This document shows, piece after piece, positions 39,301-52,568 of a stretch of DNA of 64,000 nucleotides. A program made the translations under genes and the position numbers. A model generated the notes under the pieces. It did not search any database, was not told the DNA's origin, and worked only from the letters and a program-made list of their open reading frames with translations. The stretch spans positions 1,984,001 through 2,048,000 of the forward strand of contig NW_025062475.1 of the NCBI RefSeq assembly GCF_000002995.4, given 5' to 3'. How positions within the stretch are numbered: position 1 is the stretch's first letter; each line of letters opens with the position of its first letter. Source of the stretch: Brugia malayi. Taxonomy: Eukaryota; Nematoda; Chromadorea; Rhabditida; Onchocercidae.

Positions 39301-41238
39301 TAATGAAGCTAAATGACTCAGAAATAAATAAACAAATCTTTTTAATCCAATATTAATTTCATCAATTTCGATCCAACTATTTGCATTTTAAATGAATCAA
39401 TTCATGCGAGAATGAATTTACACATAAATTATGAATTATACTGAAAACCTGAAAGTGAAGAATAAAAATAATTTAATAATTGATATGATTTTATGAGTAT
39501 ATTCTGGTGCAGTTTTAATATGAAATTAATTTCGCTCTTTTAAATTCAAATTTGAAGTATAATTCAAGTGGACAGAAGAAAAGAGAAAGAGAGAAAAAAG
39601 GAGAAAAGATGATGACCAAATGCGAATTCTTTCATTAAAATGAATAAACATTTCAATTATTGATATCAATATTTTAATCAGAATTTCAAATTAAAACAGA
39701 CAGATGCTCCTGGCATTAGTTTTGAAATAAACAAATATAAAATTTTTTTAAACTTATAATTTCCATTTGTGATAAATCATAAAGTGTTTTGAATTTTATT
39801 TAAAAATTTTGCTACCAAAATAAGCAAGTATTGATTGATTGGTTGATTGATAGAGACATATTATCAGCAAAATTATCACAAAAATTATTTGAAATTACCA
39901 TTTTCTTTAATAAACTTAATTCATCCTCTTTAATGAGTAATTATGTTTTAAGTTAATCTACCATAATTATCTTTAAGCATAATACTTTAAGAATTTTAAA
40001 GTAGGCATTCACTCTTAACTAAAGTTTGTAAAAGAGTAGATAAGAATTAAGTATGGAAGAGGGGAGATAATTATTTTTACTTTGCCATTTTGAAATGATA
40101 TTTGAAGTGAATACTTTCCTTAGGGATTATGTAAGAAAGCGCTTTTGTCTTCTTTCTCCTAAATGAATTGAAATGAAAAAAGCATTTTTTTTCTTTTTAA
40201 ATCTTATATTTGATAATTTTAGCAAATTAAAAAATAAATTAAACTTTTTAAGCTAAATTCTATTTTGATAATTTGCCTTCATCCATTTTTTTTTTTTGCT
40301 TCCTATCATTTGAATATTTTATTTTTATTCGAAATTTTAATCAAAAAATCATTCACTCATTGCTTTCCTTTCTTTAATGAAAAGTAAAAGGAAATTTTGT
40401 TTATTTATTATAATTTATAATACACTAACATTTGCTTAAAAAAAATTTATATAAAATATCAGAAATATCATAATTATGCTAATTTCAATGCTTACTTATT
40501 TATCATAATAACACATTTTATAATCAACAAAATTCATGAAATTAAAATTAATCAATAACTTAGATTTTTTCAGCTAAGACAAATGTTTTCTTCTCAAAAT
40601 TTAAAAAATCCTAATTATGTTAAATGATTAAATTAACTTAACTCATTTTTTCAGAAAAAAAAAAAATTTGTTATTATAATACAATGACGAAAGATTTTTT
40701 TCTTGAATTTATTGAAATTATAATGAAATTTTTCCATTAAATAGCAAATTTATTCCAAATTAATTCATTTAATACCACTTTATCAAATCTTTTATCACAC
40801 TTTAAACATTTGCAACTTTTCAAAATTTTTATATCTTAGATTATATTTGTAATTTAACACTGTTATCACAATTAAGTTATCATATCTCTTATCTTCACAA
40901 TATTTACTACTATTTGTTAATTAATTTCAAGAAAATAGTAATTCATGTTCTTTTCCATTTTTTATTATTAATTTTTATTTCAATGTGATTTTTGTTTACA
41001 AATTGTCACTCATACAATATATTCACATAGTGACTGTTAGGCTTAATTTTATTAAATTTTATATTTAATTTTATTAAATTTTAATCCTTCTAAACCATCA
41101 ACTTATCAGTTCAATGCATATGCATTTCTAATTGACAAAAACAAAAACTTTCAATCAAAGAAGAAAGAAATTCACTTATTTACAATCCTTAAAGTTTTAT
41201 TGGTTTTTAATTTTAGAGTTAAAAAAAGAAAAAAAGCT
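36377..41238. other. Long region without visible genes
   Basis: About 4.9 kb. I found no exon with sensible splice context on either strand. A less AT-rich stretch lies near 37030-37640 (including GGTTCCGGTTTCATTCC at about 37635). Likely holds the upstream region of the neuropeptide gene. Confidence 0.45.
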
Positions 41239-43632
41239 ATGAGTGCACAAAAGTGCATAGAAGTTATTTGTTTAGCATTAGTTATAAGATTGCAGTGTGC
41301 AAGTTTCACTGCATGCATGCAAGTTAAATTTGCAAGTCAAAAAAAAAAGTTGGCATTTGCTGATAATAACCGTACAAATTGTTATCATTTCAATCATTTT
41401 ATCATATTTAATTTAATTATTTCAGTCCAATTTTTATATAAATTAATAAATTTTTTTGAAAATGAATGAATTAATAAGAAAATAAATGGAAATTTCTTTT
41501 CCTATTAAATAGCTAAATTACAAAAAAAAATAAAATAAATCTAAGAATTTTTGGTTAATAAACAATTTTCTATTTTTTACTCATTTTTCTCTCCTTCTCT
41601 CTCTCTCTCTTACTTCCATTCTTTTATTATTGGGTAATATTTCTATATTTCTGTAACATCACTACTAACGAGCAATATTTCTATGATTGTATTTTTCTTT
41701 TCCTTTTTCTTTCTCATTCTTTTCCATTTTATTCTTTAATGAAAATTTATATTAAAAATTCAATTACTTATCGAATTCATTAACTTTCATTTTCCTTTTT
41801 TTGTAACTTTAGATTGATATATATTCTTGTTAATTTGTCTAACAAATTTATTTCATACATAATAATTCGTTTACTTAAATTAATCAGTTCAATTTCAATT
41901 CCAATTTCGATTTCAATTTCATAGCTGTTTTCTTGCTTTTACCACAAAAGACTGTTTTAATGAGTCCAAGAAATTAATTACCAAATAATTGAGCGATCAC
42001 ACAGACTTAATTGTTTCGCTCATTTCTTAATTTAAAATTAACTTAAGCAAATTTAAATTTATTCACTCAATTTTGCATCATTCATTTTTTCTCATCAAAA
42101 AAAAAAAAAAAAAAAAAGGAATTTTTAAAAAATATAAAAAGAGAAAATGCAGTTTTGTTATAAGAAAAAGATTATACTTACTTATATTCTTCATCTCATA
42201 ACTTAGATATTTACTTTAAATATTGAAGTAGACGGATTAGATGTATTTACCATTTCAAATGCAAATTTTCATCTCAAATAGTAACAATTTTTAGTGAAAA
42301 TAATCTCTTTGTCACATATTTTTCTATGCTATTATGGTTGCAATTTTATCTGAATTTCTTATTTATATCATTCTAATTTACAAAATTATTTCTGCAAAAG
42401 AAGGTTTGTTCAATTAATTAAATGCAAAATTAATGAAAAATTTTTGTTAAAAAAATAGCTATGATATTTTAGTTTTATTTTTAGGTTAAAAATAACAAAA
42501 TTTTAGATAATAAAAGAAATTTAATCGAAAATGCATTTTACAAGTATTCAGACTATTCCTTCAATCAAACATTTACACATTTAATAAAAAAAAAAAATTA
42601 TAAAATTTTATACATTTCACATATTTAATTCAAATGAGAGATTTTTCTATAATATTTATTGAAGCAAAAAAAAAAAAAAAAAAAAACTTTTTTTATTAGT
42701 TTTTGATGGCGAAGTGCAGAATGTAGGCGGTGGAGAGGCGCAAAAGAATGATTATCCATTACCGCTTTCCAGTAATTTATACGGTAAACGCGTCAATTAC
42801 GGTATGTATTTAATATCTATTTAGTTAATTTGTTAAAATTAAACAAAAATTTCAATAAAATTTTAAATAAAATTTGAATAATAAATAAAAATTTATCAAA
42901 GGAAAAAAAACTAAAATTAAATTATTTAAATTTAGAGAAAAATTCTAATAAACCTAAAAGTAATTACATGCATACATACATACATACATACACAAACATA
43001 CATACACAGACACATACACACAGACACATACACAGATATACAAACATTTATGCAGTAAACATAAAATTTAAAGCTTGGAAATGGGAAATCCTTAATTCGA
43101 TGCATCATTAAATCAGCTAAAAAAATAATTAAATTCAGATGTGATAATGATAATAAATTTGCTTTTCAGTTTTAATGCCTTTGATGGGAGGAATGTATGG
43201 CAAAAGAGCTCATAGTGATATCTATGATAAGTCTTATCAGCCATTATCATTATCAGCAGCAGATGAATACAACAATAAACGTTTATCATTGCTATCAAAG
43301 ATTATACACAAAGAGAATGGTTATTAGATTTGGAAAACTTTTTTTTGAAAAAATATTTTTTGTCATTTAATTTTATTAATTAAAATAATTATTGTCATAT
43401 ATTTAGATATTATTAACATTGTGGCATTTTAGATATGGCACAGTTCAATCCATTATCACATTATCATATCAATGAAAAAGTTGGACATTCACCATATCAG
43501 ACATTACGACAGCATTATCAGTTAGAGGATGATAACAATGATTACTACAATCAGATAAATGATAATTCACATCTTCTTCAATTATTACTCAAATTAAGAT
43601 CGCTGCTAATGAATGATGAATTTAATAATTGA
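41239..43632 (+). CDS. nlp-10: Neuropeptide precursor, NLP-10-like (GGMY-amide)
   Basis: Secreted prepropeptide. Exons: 41239 to about 41335 (donor uncertain), 42700-42801, 43170-43319, 43433-43632; about 182 residues. Exon 1 encodes a signal peptide (MSAQKCIEVICLALVIRLQC). Two amidation/dibasic cleavage sites are visible: ..PLSSNLYGKR and VNYVLMPLMGGMYGKR, predicting peptides ending NLY-amide and MGGMY-amide; a further KR follows DEYNN. The ending GGMYG is that of the C. elegans NLP-10 peptides (from memory), hence the symbol; here there is one such copy instead of several. The C-terminal exon 4 is rich in Asn, Asp, His and Gln and lacks cleavage sites. Exon 1 phase requires a donor in phase 1; GCAA-GTCAAA (41336) fits, GCAA-GTTTCA and CAGT-GTGCAA are alternatives. 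A TTTTAG acceptor precedes the ATG by about 23 bp, suiting trans-splicing. Confidence 0.75.
42966..43050. repeat. (CATA)n/(CACA)n microsatellite in intron 2 of the neuropeptide gene
   Basis: CATACATACATA passing into ACACAGACACATACACA; about 85 bp. Confidence 0.85.
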
Positions 43633-44292
43633 AATGTAAATTAAAGTGGTATTTGGCTTTCATTGTTGCATTACTGAAAGAAAGCACTCATTTGCATATA
43701 TTAAGTATTTAATTAAATATTAGAAAAAAGAAAGCAAAAAGTTAATTAGTTTTCTCTTTGTTTGCTAATTACGAAAGCTATTCATTATTATTTACAATCT
43801 TTTCATGAAATCACTTTAATTTATAATATTGAATTAAAAGAAAGTTTTCTAAATTGCAACTTTTTAAGAAATGAATTTCATTAAAATGAATTCCATGTTG
43901 TATCATTAATTTCTAATTTTTTAAACTCAGAACTCAGTACAGCAAATTTTTCATAGTTTAAATTTCAAAGTCATTCTGTCATCAATAAAAGCATAAATTA
44001 CAGATTACAGTACAAATAGATGCTTGCTTATATGTTTGAAACTGTTTTAAATTCGAAAATGAAATCATTTGGAGGAATAATTTGAAATGATTTAATTAGA
44101 AATTATCCTAAAAATATTCGATATATCAATTATTATTTTAATATTATTTTGTCTTTTTTTCTTTCATAAATTTATTAATGCTATTTTTTGCATGTAATAT
44201 GAAAAATTTTAGCATAAAATTTAGGAAATAAATTTTTTCAAATTTCATAAAAATCAATAAAATTTGTTAATGGCATAATTTTGACGGTTGGC
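43633..44292. other. Intergenic region
   Basis: 660 bp between the neuropeptide stop and the lectin start, same strand; no exon seen. Confidence 0.5.
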
Positions 44293-47200
44293 ATGCAGTC
44301 GTTCACATTTTTCATATTTTCATTGCTAGCAAATATACATTTCGCAGGTTTTTTTCATTTATTTAAACTTATATATGTGTGTAAATATTAGAAAATAAAA
44401 TTTTAGAAAATTAAAAAACGAAATTTTTTTTTTTTTTGTAATTTTAATGTGACTAATAAAATAATGAATAAAATTAATTTTGATAGTACAAAAAACTTTA
44501 GGTTTTATATGAACTGAAAAATTTGAAATTAAAGAAAGTTAATAATCTTTGAAGTTTGAAATTGAGGAAAGTTAATAATCCTTTTGATGCAAAGAAAATA
44601 AGCTAATAATTTCAATGTCATTAATTAATTTTAAAGAGAGTGTTGTTTGCATTCCACCAAGTGTACCAGCAAAAGATAACCAAGGTGTTGAATGTTGCAG
44701 ACTACCTTCGGTATTTACTAATTACTTTCAGTTTAATCTTTTAACAAATAGAGAGAGAAAGAGAGAGAGAGGAAGAGAGAGGGAGAAAGAGAAAAGGTAA
44801 ACAATTATGATCTCTTTCTAATTATCTTCCAAAATTAGCCACAAACTTTTCTATTATTAAATAATTTCTCTATAAACATTATATATTACTACTGTTGTTT
44901 TTGAGAAGTAATAATTAAATTCTAAAATTTAAATTTCCTTCTTTTTTTTTCTATTATTTCTCTTTGCATTTACATAAATAAAACTTTTTAGGAACAAAAC
45001 ATTCTTTTGAAATATGAAATTTCTTTTTATAAATAAAAATTTTATAGGAAATATTTCCTCATAAAGTAATTTATGAGGAATTTTGCAACACAGTTTATTT
45101 TGGTGTCATGGCGGATGGTCCAAATGGTCGATTTTGTCGATTGAGTAGCATCCAACTGAGACGTACTTTCTTTATAATTCATTTTCACTTCATTTTCTTA
45201 TCTTTATCATATCAGTTGATAAGCGATCTCGATAATGTCATTATTTGACTCCACTATCATATCTTTATCATATCAGTTGATAAGCGATCTCGATAATGTC
45301 ATCATTCGACTCCACTATCATATCTTTATCATATCAGTTGATAAGCGATCTCGATAATGCCATCATTTAACTCCACTATCATATCTTTATCATATCAGTT
45401 GATAAACGATCTCGATAATGTCATTATTTGACTCCACTATCATATCTTTATCATATCAGTTGATAAGCGATCTCGATAATGTCATCATTTGACTCCACTA
45501 TCATATCCTTATCATATCAGTTGATAACTAATCTTCCTAATAATTTCACCATTTTACTTCACTACCTTATAATTAATTGTAATTAATCATCTTAGCAATT
45601 CCATCATTTTACTTCACTATCATGCCTTTATCATATCAGTTGATAAGTAACCCTGTAACTTCACCATTTTATTTTTGATAAGTGACTTAAATAAAATTAC
45701 ACAGCAAATATTCCAAAATTTTGCAATGATTTCTACATTTTTCGGTGTAATATATCATAAATTTAAATTTCAAAATGATATTTGCATACATTTATGTCAA
45801 TCAAAATTATCAAATGTTTTTTTAATGAGAGATCAAAAAAAATTTAGTAAAATTATAGCACTGTAGAAGAAATTCTTGTTTTTTATCCAGAAAAAAAAAC
45901 TAAAACATTTAATTTGAAATTACAATTTCTTTCCTTCTTTGATTTTATTCTCTCTCGCCCTTTCTCTCTCCCTCTCTCTATTAGTATCATTTATAAAATT
46001 TCGAAAGTAGCAATAACTTTTAGATTTTTAACATATTGTTTTTTTTTTGTAGTTTATATATGTATTTTAAAATAATGATAAAATGAAAGAATTATTTTAA
46101 TATATTTTTTAGAATCGGTGGAGTGTGACTCTGGATGGGTTAAATTTTTCGAAGGATTTAATCAATTTTGCTATAAAGCAGTATATTCTCTCTTTTTTTT
46201 TAAAAAAAAAAAAAAAAGGAAAAACAAAATTTTCTTTTGCAATATTTTTCTTTTCTTTTTAGCATAAATTAAGAAATTATAAAAAAATAAAAATAAAAAT
46301 TTGGAAGGAATTAATTTCAAAAACAATAATAAATCAAAAGTATTGCATTTATTTAATTAATTCAGTTAATGAATTATTATAAAAGAAATTTAAGCAATTT
46401 AAAAACAAAATTTTTCTTATTTTCTTGCAAATTATTAATATTATTATTATATGAATGAAATAATTATCAGTCAAATAATTACAAAAAGCAAATAATCAAA
46501 TTAATTAATAATATTAATTAATTTAATTATTTCATTTCGAATTATACAATAATTTTTTATTCATTCAATTTTATTAAATTTTAGTTTTCCATCAAAAATG
46601 AAACATTCGATATAGCAAATAAGGCAATCGGTGATCCATGTGAAAATGAAAGGAAGTCGGCGAGGCTTGTGCGAATACCAAATCAAAGCATTAATATGTT
46701 TCTTTATGGTTTGTAGTTCGATTTGGGATTTTAAGTTAAAATATCTCATAAATTTTACTTAAATACTTATTTCTTTTTTTATTTATATTAATTTTGCTAT
46801 TTGTTATATTTCAAATTAAAGTATGCAAAAAAAAAAAGTAATTGAAATATTTGTTTGCATTTGCATTTATTACAATTTTTGCTCTTTGTTAGAAAATTTT
46901 AAAAATTATTTAGGATAAAAAATTAGAAATTTTATTTAAATATTTAGCTTAGAAATTTTTAGCTCTCTTTGTGTGATTATGTAAATTTTGCTCTTTATTA
47001 TAATTAAAAATTATTTTTTTACCTAAATATTTAACTTATTTATTTAATTCCCTTCGGCTTTGTATAAATTTTTTTTATTTACTACATTTAGAAATTATTT
47101 ACAGTTAACAATTAATTAATTAACAATATTTATTGATTGTTTCTTTTTTTTTTTTTTTTAAGTGAAAGTATTAAATGGTGCACAAAATTTATCATGTTTT

Positions 47201-48482
47201 ACAACGGATGAAAATACTTATTATTACTACATTGGCTTATACAGGCTTGTTTATCTTTAGTAAATAAAAATTGTTTATGAAAAAAAAAATTTAAAAATTT
47301 ACATAAACATTTTTAGAATAATTTGCAAATTGCCTCAAATTTTTTATGAACATTGTTTACTAATCAAATTGCATTTTATTAGTTATTTTAAATTTTAGCT
47401 GCGTAATTTAGTATTAAATAAAATTATTGCTAATTGAACTATGATAATTTAATTTTATCATTATCATTCTTATTGTTATATTATCAGCAACACTTTATAA
47501 ATATGATAAAATCATTGGAAAAATTCAAAAAAAAAAAAAAAAAAAGGAGAAAGTATAACATAAGTTAATCACAAAAATTATATATTTCGAATCTTTCTTT
47601 AAACTAAAAATTAAAAATAACAAAAACTAATTAATCGCATAACTAATTTCTTTGTCTTTGCTATTTTCAGAAAAGATTTCGACTGGCGGTGGTATGCTTA
47701 TCACGAAAAAGCTTACTCACATTTGGAAGAACAGGGACAAATTCTGTTGGATTATTTGAATTCACCACGACCACAACACGTTTGGTCTGATGGAACAGAA
47801 ATTTTTGCGAAGGGTTGGAATGATATCAATGATATCACCACGAATGTTATCATTTCTAATTGTTGGTTTAGTGATGGTTGATAATTTAATTCAATTTTAA
47901 TAAAAAAATCTTAATTATAGACATAATTAATTAATAGAATTAAATTGATTTTGAATTAATAAAATTAATGAAAAATCTTAATAGAAATAATAGAATTTCT
48001 TTTTTCTAATATTATAAGAGTTTTTTTTTTTTTTTTTTTTTTTTAAAACATATTTGTCGTTTTTTTTTCTTTTAATTCATTTTTTTAATGAATAAATTAA
48101 CTGAAATTAAATACAATCATAGAAAGTAATTGTTTTTTCTTTTTTGTATTATACATAGGAAATAGGCTTGAAAAAAAGCTATAATATCAGAAAATAATTT
48201 TATTAATTTTTTAATTTTTAATTTCATTAAAAAAAGCTGCAACAATAAATTTGGTTTAATTACTGAAAAGTTAAATTAATAATAAAAAACAGAATAATGA
48301 ATTTAAGTTAATTAATAAAAATTAATGAAAACAGCTAATACAAATACCACATTTTACATTTCTTAATTAAAATAGAAATTATAGGTGGGATGTGGCGCGA
48401 TGTCAATAATTCTCGAACAAATTTTAAGCATGGCAAAAAACTTGTGCCAAATCAAGGCTTTATTTGTGCTTATCATGTGTGA
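44293..48482 (+). CDS. Secreted C-type lectin domain protein
   Basis: Exons 44293-44347, 44637-44710, 45048-45144, 46113-46180, 46585-46708, 47163-47244, 47671-47876, 48385-48482 join in phase to 267 residues. Exon 1 is a signal peptide (MQSFTFFIFSLLANIHFA). A Cys-containing N-terminal region (VVCIPP, ECCRLP, EEFCNTVYFG, RFCRL) is followed by one C-type lectin-like domain: CDSGWVKFFEGFNQFCYKA, then ARLVRIPNQSINMFLY, YYYIGLYRKDFDWRW, WSDGTEIFAKGWND, NCWFSDGGMWRDV and final QGFICAYHV. The usual third cysteine in W.D..C is Asn here; the Cys in NCWF may replace it. No EPN or QPD sugar/calcium triplet is seen, so carbohydrate binding is doubtful. The intron after exon 6 starts with GC (CAG-GCTTGT). 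AATAAA at 48616-48621 is a likely poly(A) signal. Intron 3 contains a 61-bp tandem repeat. Confidence 0.85.
44751..44797. repeat. GA microsatellite in intron 2 of the lectin gene
   Basis: AGAGAGAAAGAGAG-type run of about 45 bp. Confidence 0.8.
45201..45535. repeat. 61-bp tandem repeat in intron 3 of the lectin gene
   Basis: Copies start at 45201, 45262, 45323, 45384, 45445 and a partial one at 45506; spacing is exactly 61 bp with few differences. A decayed copy lies near 45618-45650. Each unit contains TTATCATATCAGTTGATAAG, with TGATAAG and its reverse form TTATCA, i.e. canonical GATA-factor sites. Confidence 0.92.
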
Positions 48483-49916
48483 TAACAGTAATTCAAGTGA
48501 TTATTTATCATCTTTTCTCGACAGTGATAATCGTTAACAGTGATAATGTTTATTTGAATAATTATATTTTGTGATTAATTTACAAAAATAATGTTATACC
48601 ATTATTAAAATGATTAATAAAGTATAAAAATAAAACAAAAAAAAAAATTCTCATTAAAATTTTATTAAACTTTTTCTTTGCTAAGCCAATTTACTAAAGT
48701 TTTATCTTTGCTAGGCTTTTTTTTTTTTTCAAAATAAATGAATTCTTGAATGGGCAATACTTTTATCCATGTTTTCATCCTTCAACTATTAGTGTATATA
48801 TAATTTATTTTTTCTTTTTTAATTATTTTCCATCCTAAAATTTTATTCGAATTATCAAAGCTTTAAATATTATTTATCAAATTATTCATTTTTCATATAA
48901 TCATTAAAATTATTGAAAATGTGACATCTGCTTTTGTGTTTTTTTTTTTTTTTAAGTTATAAAATTAACTATGAATTCTTTCAGTTACTTATTCAAACTA
49001 TTTTAATTTCTAAATGTTCAAAAAAAAATTTCAATTATTTTTTTATAATTTATCGAAAATGTTTTGACTATTTGGTTCACTTCATTGCTATATTTCCAAC
49101 TAACACTGAATTTCCAAATTAATAAAAAAAAATTTTTTTCTTTTTTCAGTTAATTTTAAATTTTTTGAAACTTCATAGATTTCATAGAAAAACCAATTTC
49201 TAATTTTCTAAAACCTTAAAAAAAAAATGAGATATTTTTAAAAAAAAATTTTCAATTTCTGCTGATTTATTTGAAAATTGGAAATTTCATACTCAATATT
49301 AATTCATTTTACTGATTTGAATTTTTCATTTATCAAATCTTGAAAGAAATCAGTTTCAATAGTAATTGTCTGAATTTTATTTCAAATCACATTTTAATTT
49401 CGAGTTACTAATTAAAGTATTTATTACAGGTAACACAGGTACAGGTAAATTACAGGTAATACAGGTACAGATAAATTACAGGTAACACAGGTAGCATACA
49501 TATATTCCATTTTTATTTTATTTACTGCATGCTTTTTTTGCTTGTTTCAAACTATGTAATTAATATTTTGAGGTAAATAAGCAATAATATAGTTCAAAAT
49601 GTTTTTTTTTTTTTGTTTTCAAATTTCTAAATTATTATTTTTTTGCTCAAAAAAAAAAAAAAAACAAATCTTTTTTTAATAATTTATTGAACAATTTCTA
49701 ATCTCTAAATTATATTCCTTAAATCTTTCAAATTTTTTATAATTTTTGATTATTCCTTTTTTTTTTTTTGAATAAAAACTTATATTTGTAGTATAATTAT
49801 TATAAAATTGCATTTTAATTTTGCATAAATTAAAGAAATTTAATAGTAATTTTAAAGAAATGATTGAGCTTATAAAGGTTGCAAATTGCTTTGCGCAATT
49901 TCATTTCTGCGTCGAT
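48483..49916. other. Intergenic region with ACAGGTAA repeats (49430-49495)
   Basis: No exon seen. Near 49430-49495 a short array of CAGGTAACACAGGTACAGG-like units occurs. Confidence 0.5.
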
Positions 49917-52568
49917 ATGTCGTCCACGACTGTTCCCGAAGCTGGTGAAGCTGTTCAGGAGGAGAATGATAATAATGATATTGAATATGTTGAAGTATTA
50001 TCATTTCATTTCTTATCACTTATTTATCATTTGATTAATTTAAACTAAGAAATGCCAATATCATTTATTTTATCTTTCTTATCAGTTCATATCACATCTG
50101 TAATTATTTACTATCATTTCAAATTATGCTAATTTGCTTTAAGAATTATTAATATGTAAAATAAGAATAAATCAAGTGCTCAAATAGTATTAATTAAAAG
50201 TGATAAGCATATTTTGAAATGTTTTCTGCTATATTTGTAAATATTTTTTTTAAAAAAAAAACTTTACTTTAAATTTTTGAAAAAGCTTTCAAATTTTAGG
50301 TTGATGCAAGTACCAAAGAACTTGATTTAACGCGGCATCGAATTAAAAAGATTGAAGGATTTGACTTTTTGCACAGCATCGAACATTTGTGTTTACGTTG
50401 GAATTTAATTAAAAAAATTGAAAATTTGCATATGCTTGTTACACTCACTGAACTTGACCTTTATGATAATCAGGTCTTTGTGTTATTTTAGGTTTTTATA
50501 TTATTAATTAAGTTTAATATTAATTTAGTTCAATTTTCCCTTTTCTTTTCCTTCTTTTAATTTTCAAATTTTAAATCTTTTAAAATAGTAATAAAATAAT
50601 AGCAGCAGCAAGCAGAAAAAAAAATAATATTTATCACATTGGTAAAGAGAAATTTGCATAAATTTTAGATTACTAAAATTGAAAATCTCGATGAATTGGT
50701 TAATTTGGAATCATTGGATTTATCATTTAATCGTATTACAGTGCTGGAAAATTTGTCAGCATTGAAAAAGCTTAAAAATGCGTATTTTGTTCATAATAAA
50801 ATTCGAAAAATTGAAGGACTTGATGAGGTAAAATAATTGAAAACTTTTTCTTTCAATCATAATTTATATTCATTTTCAATTTTGTTTGTTTTTTGTTGAA
50901 AATTTAACAAAATTTGAGGAAATGATTGATTATTTTCAGCTCACTGAATTGGAATATTTGGAACTTGGCGATAATCAAATTAAAAAAATTGAAAATCTTT
51001 CAAAAAATACCAAAATTAAACGATTATTTCTGGGTGCTAATCAAATTGCTAATATTGAAAATTTAGATTTATTAAATGACATTGAAGTGCTCAGTCTTCC
51101 AGCTAATGCTATTCAAGAAATTAAGGTGACAATTTAAAAAAGAATAAAAATAAGAGACTGAAACGATTTTAATTTCTATTTTTAGATTTTACAGGTAAAT
51201 TTTTACTAATTTTTAAGCTTTGAAATTTAACAAAGCCATTTTATTCGAGATTTTAGGCAAATTTCAGAATATTTTTGTATTAGCTTTGATTTGCTCAAAG
51301 TAAAAAAAAAAAAATAAAAAAATTGGCGAGAAGCGATTGTACGAAGCATTCAACGACAGATCAAAATTTAAATTAAAAAACCATCTAATTAAACATATTT
51401 GAATTGAAATACTACCAATATTCTATTTACAAAAAAGGAAATAATTTTCTTTTGCAATGCTTTTTGAATTTTGAATTCTTTTTCATTTTATTTTATCAAT
51501 TAATTTATAAGAATTGCAATTGGCATTCAGTTTTTAGTATTTTCCACTGAAATAATACCTTGAAATAATTCATAAAAATAAAGTACTTAAATTGTTTTTA
51601 GGGTTTAAATAACCTAAAAGCACTTCGAGAGTTATATCTGTCACAAAATGGCGTCAAATGTATCACTGGCCTAGAAAATAATACAAATTTGGAAATTCTT
51701 GATTTAAATTACAATCGACTGATTTCCATTTCAAATATTGATCATCTTCAAAAACTTACCGATTTTTGGGCTAAAAAAAACAATGTTTGCTAATTTTACC
51801 ATAAATTATTATTCGTTTTTTTTTTTTGTATGAATAGATGATTACTTCAAATTAAAATTGAATTTATATTCTTAATTAAAAATATTGATGTAAAACGTAT
51901 ATGTTTGAATTTTTTGAAAAAGATGGATAAAATTAATTTCATTTTTTAAAAAATTTAAACAAAATTTGAACACACATTTATTTATTATATATACATAAAT
52001 AAATTATAATTCTTGTTTACATTAAATTAAAAAATATTAAAGCAATGAAATTATTTCATTTATTTAAATTATTATTTCAATTACCTAATTTGATTATATT
52101 TAGATTAAAAAATAAAGCTATTTCAGTCATTCAAATTATTACAAATTTTCCAAATGGAATTATTTGGTTCAATATGTAAATATATATTTACTTACCTAAC
52201 AATAAATTTAGCTCGCTAAAATGTCTGATGTACTTGAATTGATTAAATTACCAAATTTGAAATTAATTTATTTGGAAATGAATCCACTCGCTGAATGTGG
52301 CACATATCGAAGTAAAATAATTCATATGTTACCACAAATAGAGAAACTTGATGCAACTTATTGTCGCATTGGTTAGTTGTTTACTCTTCTTTTATTTGTT
52401 CAATTTGTTTACTTTTAATTTGTTTACTTTTAGCATTCTTTTTTTTTGATTCGTAAATATTAATTTTTCTTTTTATTATCTTTAATTTGAATATTTTCTT
52501 TCTTATTTTGACATTTTTAATTTTATTTTTGCTTAATTTTTGAATTTTCAGGAAAGAGAAATTGGTGA
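49917..52568 (+). CDS. sds-22: Protein phosphatase 1 regulatory subunit 7 (sds22), leucine-rich repeat protein
   Basis: Binds the PP1 catalytic subunit and guides it in mitosis and cell shape control (family knowledge). Exons 49917-49994, 50300-50473, 50669-50827, 50940-51125, 51602-51784, 52212-52371, 52552-52568, nearly all in phase 0, give 318 residues. After an acidic N-terminus (EENDNNDIEYVE) come about eleven 22-residue sds22-type LRRs, e.g. ELDLTRHRIKKIEGFDFL, ELDLYDNQITKIENL, SLDLSFNRITVLENL, YLELGDNQIKKIENL, RLFLGANQIANIENL, ELYLSQNGVKCITGL and ILDLNYNRLISISNI, followed by the LRR-cap LEMNPLAECGTYRSKIIHML. The tiny last exon encodes (G)KRNW and the stop; the common family ending of ATFVRF type is replaced by ATYCRIGKRNW. 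In-frame codons upstream (ATG at 49860) could extend the N-terminus. Converges with the SKP1-related gene. Confidence 0.93.

Noticed and set aside
36377..41238. Possible unseen gene in the 4.9-kb gap
   Set aside because: I looked for open stretches bounded by acceptor/donor pairs on both strands and found none that joined in phase.
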